From: Chaunax sp. Z400
Taxonomy: Eukaryota > Chordata > Actinopteri > Lophiiformes > Chaunacidae
Direction of reading: 5' to 3'
NCBI GenBank assembly: GCA_037577475.1
Contig: CM075184.1
Span: forward strand, 11,489,594-11,553,593
DNA: 64,000 nt
Shown here: piece after piece, positions 1 to 12,600 of the stretch
Layout of the letters: every line of letters begins with the position of its first letter
Position numbering within the stretch: position 1 is the first letter of the stretch
Program-made: the position numbers and the translations under genes
The notes under the pieces: model-generated
Told to the model about the DNA's origin: nothing
The model's input: only the letters and a program-made list of their open reading frames with translations
Databases searched by the model: none

Positions 1-3000
1 ACAGATAACCTAACCTAACTCCCAGTAAGAAAGCAAATAAGTGTATTTCCAAGAAATTCAAACTGTCCTTTCAAGCCTACCATAACCACGCCTTGGGTTG
101 ATGTGTACAGACAGAGTGTGTTGTAATGAGAGAATGAGTTGCTACATGGGTCAATATATGTGTTTCCGGTACCGGGTCATGTATGTTTTTAGCCCGCGAC
201 CTAATCATGTTCAGCTGTGTTAGCATTGGTGCACAATGTATATATGGTGACCGGTTTGTTATATAAACGGAGGTTGAGCATTCAAAACGTGTGTGGTTTT
301 TGTGAGCGTCTGAAGTTACCACAGAGTGCATTGTCAATTTCTGTGATTGTAAATATCTTATAGATGAAATAAAGCCTTAGTGAAAGTAGTAACTGCTCCA
401 GCTGTCAGACAGTTTTTAGCAACCAGAGAAGAAAACGTGTTTGTTTTCTACTCATCATACAGTCGGGTACAAAGTTCAATGTTCTTAATGTGTTGAGAAA
501 TGTTAGATGTTTAGATGGAAACCCTTAGGCTCCATTTAACAAAACTACAAGAAGTGACACTCTGCTGTTGTATCGGCATGGCAGATATAAAATCCCATGC
601 AACCTAACCTTGGAACAGTGTGTTTCACAGCCTCACAAAGCTTGGTCATGCTTCCAAAGATCCACAGGAATTGGATTTCATGGCTGAGATAAAGAGAGGA
701 GCATTTGGCTGTGAGGTTTGCTCAGGGGGCTTAGCACTTATTGTTAAGAATACATCCTTTGTGTGTGTGTGTGTGTGGGGGGGGGTGGCTTTGAGAAAGT
801 CAGAGTATGTATAGATTAGAAAACAACTGAGTTGTTTCATTGATGTTTGATAATTTTTCAAGCCTTTGGAAAAATAAATATAGAAATTAATTATATTAAA
901 TAGAAAATACATAATGTGTAAATACCAAACTATTATTTTACAAGCTGAGGACCACAGATTTGAAAAAACATCCACCTTGTACCATCAAAGGAAAATCATA
1001 TATGAATCATACAGACTCATGCAGTACGTGACCCGTGTAGATTTTGCTTCAGGCTTTTGAGTTTACTGTGAAACTGTGTGGAAAAGCACTACATCCATTT
1101 TAATAAATCATGTGAAGACACTTGAAAATTGCCAGAGGTTAACTATTCAATAATGTAAAGAGACACAAGAGGATTCAGTCCTGAATTACCATAAAAATGT
1201 TTTCAAATTGTACTGCTTATTTTAGTAGATTAGGTGTGACTTTAATTTTGAATGTAATGACATTACACTACATAGCTCAGCCTTGCAGATGATTGTGAAA
1301 GTACTGCAGCCTGTTGTCTCATCCTGTGGTTTGTATTGATTTTTACGTCAGCCAGATAGAGTTTCTGCCATAGTAATATATTACATCTGCATTGATCAGG
1401 ACAACTTGTCTGGGAAGCACATCTACAATAGAAGGTTCTGTCATTGCTCCATAGACTCGGCACCCTGAGACACATTTATTATCATAAAAAGAGAAAATAG
1501 TCTATAATCAGTTGTGAAATTTGTAATCAATAAGTACTGTATATAGTCTGTTTTTAATTACAATAAGTAAACAGTTCTGTTCTTCCTAGGACGAGGTGAT
1601 ACAATCCCTTGGTAGTTACACTATCCTGATGGCATCTGGGCTTGTGGGTGGGAGACAGTGGAGCACTTTGATTAAATTCGGTTTTTCAAGCCGGCAATTG
1701 AATTCAAGATGATTTCATTTATATCTCAGTTTGAATGAATTTGATATTTAGAAACCATATTCAATATAAAAATGATTGGTTTCTGTTGTATATCCTTTTA
1801 ACAAGCCTTTGCAAATATGTGAAACTATAATGAAACAGGACTCTGGAAAAAAATATTTCTGTTACAGTATTTCACTATATATAACTTAACATGAGACATA
1901 AAACCAAAAACATCAGAAGAAGACATCAGACTGTTTGTAACAAACAGTGTTGTCAAAATGGAAGACTAAGGATCCACACATCTAAATATTGAATGTCATC
2001 TTTCCTGAATAAATAGCTAATTAGAGTAAGTACTTTTGACATGAACAGTAGTTGGCAGCATCAGTGGTACTTGTGTCAGTCCCAGTTTCAGCTTTTGAAT
2101 TCTGGAAGACAAGGGTGTATAGATTTACTATGATTATACGATTCAAAATGCATCAAATCGATGACGGCTATTTCTTTATGTAATTAAGTTGCTCAGCCCA
2201 TTATTACCATCAAAATAACCCAGTTCTTGCACCCTGATCATGTCTGTTACAGAGGTGCTCCTCATTAGACCAAAGCACTGTGGTGTGACTTTACACTACT
2301 CCAAACATTTAGCTCACAAATATAACTTGGCAAAATAACATAGCAATTAAACTGAACCACCACTCAAGACCACCTGCTCAAAGAAATGGTTGTTGTCTCC
2401 TTCCTCATGGAAATAGCCACACAAACAATTTAGGAAAGGGTTTTTCTCTTTTCCAAAAATATTTGCATCTTGCCATCAAATCATCCAGATTGCAAAACAG
2501 ATAAATCCTTGTGACCTTTAAATCCCAAATATGCAAGGAGTCTTACAGTGTGTACCCTTAACTGACCTGGCAGGATCAGCTGGAATCTGGGCTGGTGGTG
2601 AACTGGATGGGTTGGAGCATAACATGCAGTCTCTTGCAAAACAATTGCCATTACATAAAATGTAGCTCTCAGTTGTTCAAGGACAAAAAAGCAAAATATG
2701 AAATTTAAGGGTGACAGTGTGATTTCAATTGGAAGCTCTTAGGGAGAAGGCCACTATGCTGTAAATAGCATCTTGGTTTTGAATGTGTTATAAATCAACA
2801 TTGGATTTTCTATTTCATTTTATTTATATATCTTCATGTATCTGTTGCTGTACAAACCATTTACAAATTGGCACCCAATAATAGTATATTTTACCAAATA
2901 TAGAGGTAATTTAAGTTAGTATGACAATTGTATTTGATCCATCTCCCAACCCTGTGAACTGGGTCTGCAGTGGGGGTATTGATGGCTCAGCTCTGGTATC

Positions 3001-4057
3001 CACATACTGCAGTAATCCAGGGAGGTTTAGGATAAAGCCTGGCTTCGCCTCACTCTCTGCCTCCTCCCAGATCCGATGAGATTAGGAAAGAGCTAAGGAG
3101 CTCTGGGGGATTGCAGCGCTCACAAGCACTAGCACAGAGGAGTGGAGGGATGCAGCAAAGCAGGTGGGCACTCCTGCAGGAGGAGAAAGCAGGACAGCTA
3201 CTCAAGACTACATGGCTAAATGTTTATGTTGGTGCACGGGAAGACATGTTGCTGTGGAAGACAGTTTGAAGACAGATGAGCTGTGTGATGAGGTAGTTTC
3301 ACTATTATTCTCTTCTTTTTTAGTAAGTGTGCTCTTGAATTCCTCGATGTGTGTTGAATGGAAGTCCAGTAGTCAGAGATTAAATTCCGAAGCAAAAGAC
3401 TACTGAGATCATTAAGACTTTGGAAGACAGTGTCAAGACTGAAGGAGAATACCACTTGTGTTTGTGATTTGGAAACTGGGGAGAGATCATATCCTTGTCA
3501 CTAGATTAGCAGGTCCTGCTGGTTGGTTGGTCAGTGAACCTTGGTGCACTGTATGCCCTCCTGATGAAACTCCTGGCTGTCAGATGAAAAGAAACCGCGG
3601 AGTGGAATTAGCAGAGACAAAGACTGTGGTGCAGCGGAGTGGAAGAATGAAATTGAGGAGTAAAGTGACAAATAAGAAGACCCCTTTCAGGAATGACACA
3701 TCAGGTCCTGCCAAGCGTACACAGAAAGGGTTGTTGTTGTTAATTGCACAGCACAGAATCATTTGTAATAGCGCATAAAAATGCCCCCAACAAACAAATG
3801 CCTTCTTCATTCACCAGAACAATATCTCATTTAGTTCACCCCACATTGTGAAGATGTGTCCAAGTGCTTAATATGGTTTGTGGTTTACTGCCCTCCTCTA
3901 GGACATTTTTTAAGTGATGCTCTTGAGAATATAGAATTTGTTCAAGTATTTGAATGCATTTGCCAAATATAACTGCTTATTTCACTGTTCATACCGTGAT
4001 GTCTGAGTGTGACATTGGAATTAAGTTGATTTTTTTCTCAATCTTGCTCTTTTTCAG

Positions 4058-4173
4058 CAAGCCATGCCAAGAGCCAAGAGTGGAACTATGTGTTAAGGAC
4101 TGTCTGTTGAAATATCAACTTGCTGGAGCTCACTGATAATCTTCTTTGGCTGTTAGTGGAAGTTCTTTTGGCA
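4058..4173 (+). other. mef2a: mef2a 5' untranslated part of first coding exon
   Basis: A pyrimidine-rich tract ending in TTTTTCAG at 4057 gives a good splice acceptor, so the exon begins at 4058 and 116 nt of leader precede the ATG at 4174. At least one upstream non-coding exon is therefore expected. MEF2 genes in other vertebrates also have non-coding exons upstream of the exon carrying the start codon. The leader contains a short upstream ORF, listed separately. Confidence 0.75.
4064..4096 (+). other. Short upstream ORF in mef2a leader
   Basis: ATG at 4064 opens a 10-codon frame that ends with TAA at 4094-4096. A second in-frame ATG lies two codons before the stop. It lies wholly within the inferred leader, 77 nt before the mef2a start codon, and could lower translation of the main ORF. 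The reading frame is certain; its use is inference. Confidence 0.5.
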
Positions 4174-4227
4174 ATGGGGAGGAAGAAGATCCAGATCACC
4201 CGGATCGTAGATGAGAGGAACCGCCAG
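4174..4227 (+). CDS. mef2a: mef2a coding exon 1 (residues 1-18)
   Basis: Encodes the N-terminal extension and start of helix 1 of the MADS box (MGRKKIQITRIVDERNRQ), which contacts the DNA minor groove. It ends in CAG before a GT donor at 4228, at phase 0, the MEF2 family's usual split after Gln18. Residue 12 reads Val (codon GTA at 4207-4209), where the vertebrate MEF2 proteins I know have Met. Confidence 0.97.
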
Positions 4228-7200
4228 GTCAGTGTCTTACTCTTCTGTCATCTTAGTATACCTTTTAGTTGTATAGTTCAGGGAGCGCAAACCTCCGCCA
4301 AGCCATCCCATTTTCCCCCATTATGTCATTTGAACCTATAAGCAACAGTCCCATGATAGTTTGACCATGATAGTATGGCTCCTTGACAATGAAATCATTG
4401 GTATCATTATTAGTTTGACAGACATTCAAGAAAAACAATATCTCACTAATGGTGGTTTTCTTCAGGCTCTAGCTAAGTAATGTTTGAAGACGTGTTATAT
4501 TTGACAGCACAATTTTCAGCTACAGTTTTATCTTAGTTCAAGTCTATAGCATTATTATTTGTCATTTCTCAGTGGTGAATTTTCCATGAATCCTGTAAAT
4601 TATAAACATTCGGGATCATCAGAACTGAAATATCAGTTGGATTCAGATCAGACTTTGATGTGTGGTAGATCTTATGGGGATGTCCAAGTATTGTAGGCAT
4701 TATCCATGAAGTTAGAATCATGTAAGGCCTCTATATCCCACACTAATTCTGGATCCAGATGATGATCCAGATCACCACCAAAATCTAATGGATTGTTCCT
4801 TGGGCCATACCCTAACTCTCCATACAATTTCATCAAAAAAGTTTCTGAGTAATCCTGTGAATAGACAGGCAAACGGGGCAAAAACATTGCCTCCACAAGG
4901 TGACAAGGTGTCCTTTGGATTCAGGGTGACATTTAAGAATAATTATAACCCATGTAAGGAGTACATTCCTTATAGAAGAATTATGCCTTGTGTGTTTTCT
5001 GCACAAAATCCTTTGGATAAAATGACGCCTGTGTACATAAGCTTCTGTACTGTATAAGCTCCCTCTCCCTGACACTGTTGCTGCTGAATGTTTCCCCACT
5101 GTTCTGTATCATAAAATCCATCCTTACAAAAGCATGTATGTTATGTCTATATACAGTTTCTGATGTGGTAAGCAACATCTCGAGGCAGTTTGGGGATTTT
5201 GGGTTGTTATTTTTATGATATCTGATGTGTTGATGTGTGGCTCCTGAAACCTGCCAAGTTCCTGCTGTAACAACTAGGGATTCTTAGTGTTTATTCCAAG
5301 AACCAAAGGAACTGCAAACAGAGCTGGAGTTGACATTCATTAAGTTGCCCTTAAGGAGGGCCTGTAGAAAGACCAAATATTTTGTGGATGTGCACCAAGG
5401 TCATGAACATCTAACAAAGGGAACCTCTTCTGTTTATCCCTATTGTCTCAATCAAAAGAACTCCCTAAACTTCCTCTACTTTAGGGAGTGTAGTGGTCAC
5501 AGCTCGTGGCGAGTGCAGTAATATAGGGCCAGACTGCACCCTGTCATTAGCAGGGTGGGTCAGTTTTAAGGACACACAGTGGCCCTCTCTGCTCACCACC
5601 TCCTTGCGCAGCCACACTGCTGCCCACTGGAATCCTTCTCTGTCTGTCTTCTCTCTCTCTCTCTCTCCCTATATATATATATATCACCCCCAACAGCACA
5701 ACAAATACCAGCCTGTCTGGACGGAAGGCACAAGTTCTGAAAATAGGGATGTGGCTGGAAAATAAATATCTGGAATGATGTTTACATTTGATGTTTGGTT
5801 GTCTTGGCCATAGTATTTTTTAGAATGACACTGCTTTGGCTGCCGGCCATGCATCACTGGAGCCTGCTATATATTTCAATTGTTGTACTCTATTTTAGTT
5901 GATTTCTATTTATTTTTTATCTGTCAAGTGTTTTTAAGTGGTTGTCCTCATTTTTAATCTATAATATTATCACACATTATGCAGAGTATGTACTTAAAAA
6001 AAATGTATAGCAGTGGAGGCAAAATATAACATTATATCACCCCAATGGGAAAATGTTACAATTTTTAGAATACATATACTTTTATGACCAAATAGGAGGT
6101 TAATTACTGATGAAGGAGACATGTCTTCCTCTGTCTGTCCTTCTGTAACTGACACAGTTTGTCTTATGAAAGCTGATGGTTTTCATATTCCACTGAGGCC
6201 AACATTGAAAGAAAAATTATATTTTGCAAGCAGAAGTAACAGCAGATTAAGGGGATGTTTTTGTGACTAGTAAATGCCCAGTGATGTGTCCCAGTGACCA
6301 GACGAGGTCGTGCTATGGAGAGTGATACAATTTTAAAAAGCCCATAAATGAAGGAATATGGAAGAGATACCGGTTGAACAGATTTAAAATCTAAGTGCAA
6401 TGCACACACACTTGCTTGAAACACCACTGCAGAAAACTGCCAGTGTAGTTTCTGCTCTTCCTAACTCCTCCTCCTAGCTGTCCTTACAGGGGAATTTACA
6501 CTTAACCTTAGTGAATTGCAACCTCCAACTTAAATGTGGTGAAAGTGAGAACTGGGAAAGCTTGTCGTTCGGTTCTCTTGTTCCAGAGCAAAATAGGAAT
6601 TTCTCCGATATTTTGCAGAAAGGCATTTTTAGTCCTGGTTCACTTGGTGTTCACACTGGCATTTTTAATATCAAACCAGAAGATACAAAACAAAAGGCAC
6701 AGATGAGGTCACAGCCTAGTTGTATATTATGTGGAACGGAACTTGCCACCTTCCAAAGCAATGCTGTGTGCTGGGCTACATGCGCTTGTTGGATTTGTGT
6801 GTCTATGGTGGTATGTTTACCGACTGAGAACTCACAAAGTGCTTATAAAACATACAAATGAATCAAAACAGTGCCAGGAATTCCTCCGGTGCTCACACAA
6901 ACGAAAGTGTCCTGCAAGGAGATGGCGATTCCTGTATTTGGTCTTTGTTCCATGCTGTGTTCATGTTGCAGTCAAACAGTACCAGAGTTCGTTTAGACGT
7001 GGACCAAGACCCATCTGCTCAGGAGATCTCTGTCCGCTTGTTTGGTGTGCACCAAAGTTCAGGTGGCAACGTTCACACTTGTTCAAATGAACTGCACCAA
7101 CAGAACAATTCTATCAGAGTTTGTTTTAATCAGAATAAAATTGCAAAGTGTGAATGCACCCTTGCTTTCTCAGGGACAGCTTATCAGTATTTATATTTCA

Positions 7201-9555
7201 TGTTGGTAATATTGAATGAAAAGACTCTTCATTCGTTAACAACCTCTGATACAGTGATTTCAAACGAGTACCTGAAGCACTGAACTGCTCCAGTAAGATT
7301 CCGTCTGGGCCAACACCAGAGAGCTGTTTGAGCTGCAGAACTTAATGTGTGGAAATATGAGAACACGAAGCAGACAGACAAGGACCAAAACACATGATAC
7401 TGAACATGTTGGAAACCACTGAAGAAGGAGTGAGAATCCACAGCGGCTTTTACATACAGTATGTGGTGGCATGAATCAGGATCCCAGAAGCAATGATTGA
7501 AGGAGGACATACCCAGATAAACACAGTGACTCACTGCAGGGACTTGGCTGCACACCAAAAACATGGGTGACATAGTATGAATGTGTGACCAGTGGGTTAG
7601 GTGTGGGTCTAATGTGAACTGTTAATGGTCCACTTAAAACATTTCTTATGAGCAATATGGCAAAGAATGGTGCTTTTTATGATTTAGGGGAAGTTGGATG
7701 TCTCAAGGATGATTGGTATCATTTTAGATGCTGTAGTACAATATAAAACTACGTGCTTGCAATGTTTCTTAGCTGTATATCTCCCAGAAAAGGTTGGTGA
7801 CATATATGGAGTTACAAGTAATATGATGATAAATAAGGCTGAATACCTTGGAGAGGGAAAACATCACTCAGTTGATTTTCCCCACCCACATTTCCCACAC
7901 ACTCAACCAGTATCATTCCAGTAGAAGCCAGTTTTTGTTAGTGCCTCCCTCTTTCGAGAATTTAGTGCCAGATCTTGCTTGAGAATCACCCTCCTTCCAT
8001 TTTCCCCCTCCACTTTATCTCCTTCCTGACACACTTTGAATCATGTTTCTTTTCTCTGTACACTATACTTCTGTCAGCAACTGGCTGACAGAAGTATAGT
8101 GTCAGTTCAGTGTCCGTTAATTTTGTGCCTATTTGATGGTTATTTTGATTTCGAATTATGACGCCTGTTCCTCTCGTGGATTTATGTCCCTAAAATGTAT
8201 AAAATTTGTGTTCTCTGCCAAAAAAAGCCACTTTTCAACCCTTGTCATGCCAATTATCGGTTTGTAGTATTGGGGAGGACTTTGGATAACCCTCCTTGCT
8301 TCCACCTCCCCTTATGTTCATGTAGCATTGTTATTTGTTTCAAGAACGGCTCCTTAGATGCTTTAAGTAACAGAAAATTAATAGAAAAAAGGAAATATAT
8401 GCAGATGACCTTTCAAAAAAATTTAGGAATGCAGTTAGTTCTGCTTTTTTTTTTCAATGGCAGAGGCATACATTTTGTTCTCCCTGCATGTAAACTGCTA
8501 GACAAGGACAAGGACTCCTCCTAGTTCTTCCCTCATTCTTTGACATCACAGGACAGGAGAGGAGTTTTGACTAAAACTAGACTGATTCTTGTCTTTCTAG
8601 GTGACTTTCATGAAGAGGAAGTTTGGTCTGATGAAGAAGGCCTATGAGCTGAGCGTTCTGTGTGATTGTGAAATCGCCCTCATCATCTTCAACAGCTCCA
8701 ACAAGCTGTTCCAGTATGCTAGCACCGACATGGACAAAGTCCTACTGAAATACACAGAGTACAACGAACCCCACGAGAGCAGAACCAACTCTGACATTGT
8801 AGAGGTGAGTGACAGTGTGATCAAATTAAAATGGTCGACTCCATCTCATGTCAAAATGTCAGTGTTGGTGTTTAGGGCTGATATTAACTATAATTACCTG
8901 CTTCACATGGACGACAGAAATAAGATGAGGGATAATTTTCATTTTCAGTTCAGAACATGCAGATTGATTTTTTGAACAGCCTAAAATGCTTCATTTTCCA
9001 AATTTTTGGTCAGACATGGGTTTTAGAGTTTTAAAAAAGAACCTAAGTTGATCAGATGTGGTATACATACCAAAATGTGTGAAAAAGTTTGATACAAAGA
9101 TTATGGGTAGCTGTGTATAGCATATACGCAGTTAATTTTTTAAAGTTCGTATTTGCATGTTTTGTGTATTCAGGAAGTGATACAAGTCAATACTTTCCGT
9201 TGCTGATGTAAAATGGACATAACTAATAATGAAGATAATTTTTTTCATGTCATGAATTTGCAGAAATCAGAAAGAAATACATTTGTAGTGACTGCTAGTA
9301 GGTTGGTCTTCCTTATAATGGCTGGCCGACAGGAGACATAGATGTTTTGAGTGATAATAACCAGCCATTCTCCCATGTTGTGCGGTCCTGCAGTGTCATC
9401 GGGTTGCTGACACTAGTACTGTTGCTTCATGGTCTCTGAGCACCACTATCCCGTCTCTCGCTGCTCATACTCATTGCGTCTGCCACTAAAATTGAACAGT
9501 CATCATGAGCCACGTTTTTACTCTTTATGTAGCCTGCCTCTCTCCCTCCCTCCCT

Positions 9556-9628
<73 letters not shown>

Positions 9629-12600
9629 CGGTTCTTTACCAAATGCAAACTGTCAGATGTAGAATAAGCTAAACTTCCCAAACTAATTTTGTTTATTTTC
9701 AAATGCTCTGTCTCACTTCCAAAATCAGTGTTGTAGTTTGTTTCAGGAGAGTCCAGTCTAGCTGCTTTCTGGCCTCTCTCAGTGTCCTATAGCTTGCTAA
9801 AATGACTCTATACTTCTCAGGTAAATCATTGTTTCTAAATCTGACTGGACTGTAAATTAAGTTCAGGCTTAAAGATGAACAGCATGTGAAACAGTAAAGC
9901 CTCTCCTAAGACCACCACCACCGAATGCTTAATTCGTCCTCTCTGATGTAGTGGTAGAGCTTGTTTATATGAATCATTAACATTACCCATCATGATTCTA
10001 AATAAGATACTCATTGTCTCTTCTCCTGCTCTGCAAGCTACTGTATTAGCCAGCCTTAATTTGCCTGCTTATTTGTTTTTTCCCCACAATTGTAATCCAG
10101 CTTGACAAGCTATTAAAACAAAGCCGAGAAACTAAAAGGTTGATCTTTTACATGTTGGTCAGTCCATTTGCAACATTTAGCATGACATTTGACTATGTGT
10201 TAAGTAATACTCCACTGGCTGCATCAGACTTCCAAAGTTGCGAGGCACTGGCTGAAAGCTTCCTTGCATTCATTGTTGTTTTTTCATGGAACTTGTTTGC
10301 TGATGATCTCTCTGCCAAAAATACATAAACAGCTCACACAGCTCCACATGGGTATTAATATATCCGGCAAAGACTGTATTTTTGTACTTTGTTTGGTAGT
10401 TTAACTTTCAAGTTGACTGGAAACAATTGATGAATCGTTCACATGGCATTGGTTGACTGACATCTGAGAGCCAATGATGCTAGCAGACACTCTGTCATAG
10501 CTACTTAGCTGCCGTGTTGCATTACTAACCTGAGATGAGTCACATTGTATAGTATGTTAGTACAAAACACCCCCACCCACCCATTTTTCAACAAGCCCTC
10601 ATTAGCCCCTTTCTGTATGAAAAGCCCCGTGTCCACCACAAAGGACCGGCTCTACTTGACTCGACTCGACTCTACTCGCCTTTTTTGCCTTGCCATTAGG
10701 TAAAAGGTACCTGGTACTACATTTTTAGTACCACCTCCATTGCAGTTCCAAGTGAGCCAAGCAGGTACTAAAAGGTCACATGACATGTTACAGACCACTG
10801 ATTGGTCAATGCCTGGTACACATGGAATGTCCTGCGCAGCAATGAAATCAATGGCCGCCACACTCAAAACAGCCAAGCTACTCTAGTGGCCTTAACTCTT
10901 TTTTTTATTGCGGCCGCTAAATTCAGGAGGCGCAGACGTTCCTATCTTAAACAGCTGAGTAGAGGATCATGAGAGGTTGAGTAGAGTAGAGCTGGTACTA
11001 TGCAGTGGAAATGTGGCTATAGTTACGAAGGTGGAATATGAGGGTCATTATTGTTGCACCTCTGAGCTTGCAGTGGAGGTAGTAACAGTGTAGAATTGTC
11101 ATCTGTAAAAAGTCCAAGCCTACAAGGCAGTTATACAGGATGGAGGTGGGGGGGGGGGGGGGGGGGGGGTTAATGATGTTTTATGGGATTTTAAAAGCAG
11201 TTAGTAGCAATTAGCAGCCAACTCAAAGACAAAATAAAATAAACCAACAGTGTCTTCAAATTGAGGTCTGGTAGCTCCTTGCCCTCCGAACAGAGGACGA
11301 GTTCAACCACAATTTAACAGGGAAGGTAAATGATTGTTTTGGCTGTGTTACATTGTGTTTACAAAATGCTAAACAATGCATTTGTAAAATGCCACATCAG
11401 ACGGCAATGATGCTGTGCAATTTTTCCTTGCAGAACGTCGGCATGCATTCTAAAATCACCCACTGACGTGCTGATTTATTCAGTATAAATAACCAAAGAC
11501 AGTGTTAAAAAGGGTCTTCCTTGCCACTATTGCACAGTCTCTGTATGAAGGGCTATAGAGTTAGATATCCACTATTTGTGTTACAAAGGAAGCATACAAC
11601 ATCTGTGGGAATGTGCGTATTGGCTATCATGCTGGAAGTAGAATAGAATATTAATGCCACATGTCTGTATGGTTAGCACTGTTTCCTCACAGCGAGAAGG
11701 ATCTGCATTTGAAATCGGACCTGGGGCCTTTCTGTATGGAGCTTTCATGTTCTCTTTGTGTCTGTGTGTGTTCCTTCTGGGTACTCCGGCTTCCTCCCAC
11801 AGTCCAAAAACATACAATATAGGTGAATTGGTGACTTTAAATTGCCTGTAAGTTCAAATTTGAGCATGGTTGTTTTTCTCTCTATGTGTTGGCCCGGTGA
11901 TGAACTAGCGACCTGTGTACCCCGCCTCTTTCCCAGAGTCAGCTTAGGCCCCCCCCCATGCTCATGCAAAAGATAAGCATGAACAGAAAATGGATGGATG
12001 TGTTTTAATGAGAACTATTCCAGCACACAGAGTCCATATAACTACTGAAACTGGTATGATATAAGATGTTTATTGTTGGTTGTTTTGTCCAGTTTTGCTG
12101 GTCTGGTGTACAAGCTTAATCGAATTCACTTCCATGCAAACCGACTGAACGAGCAGGACTAGATGGACAAAGCTAGCAGTATGCGGCTAATTAGCAGGAC
12201 TCCCTGGACATCCAATTAGCTTGGGGCCACTGGATGTTGCTTCCCTGTGTATTGTTGTGATGTACTAGAATTTAAAATTTTGCACAGTTGTGTACTGCTC
12301 TAACTCATGTACACAAGAAAGAACTGTCATCAGAAACAAGTTGGTGTAGGTTCATGATAAACGCTACAATACATTAGTATGAACTTAATTTGTGTTAGTT
12401 AAGCTAACAGGCTGCAAGTTGTAGTTCCATATTTACTGCAGATGTGAGAGTATTAACAACCTCAGTTTTGTCAGCTTAGCAACTTTCTCACTAGATTCTG
12501 CTTTTGAGACTCATTAAATCAAGTATTTTTTTTTAAAAACCCACCTAGTGGATAATCAAGGGACTTGACAGCAGACGTGACCTTAAGTAGAGTCGCCAAT

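Larger units (their letters stand above)
4228..8600 (+). other. mef2a: mef2a intron after coding exon 1
   Basis: 4.4-kb intron with GT donor at 4228 and a TTTCTAG acceptor ending at 8600. It holds an interspersed-repeat relic near 4640-4880, a CT/TA-rich microsatellite near 5645-5685, a DNA-transposon-like relic near 6530-7175 and a perfect hairpin at 8060-8102. Otherwise I see no coding signal. Several medium ORFs at 6511-7283 lie inside the transposon-like relic. Confidence 0.85.

Noticed and set aside
6511..7283. Three overlapping plus-strand ORFs of 116-141 codons
   Set aside because: They overlap in different frames inside a transposon-like relic and match no family.
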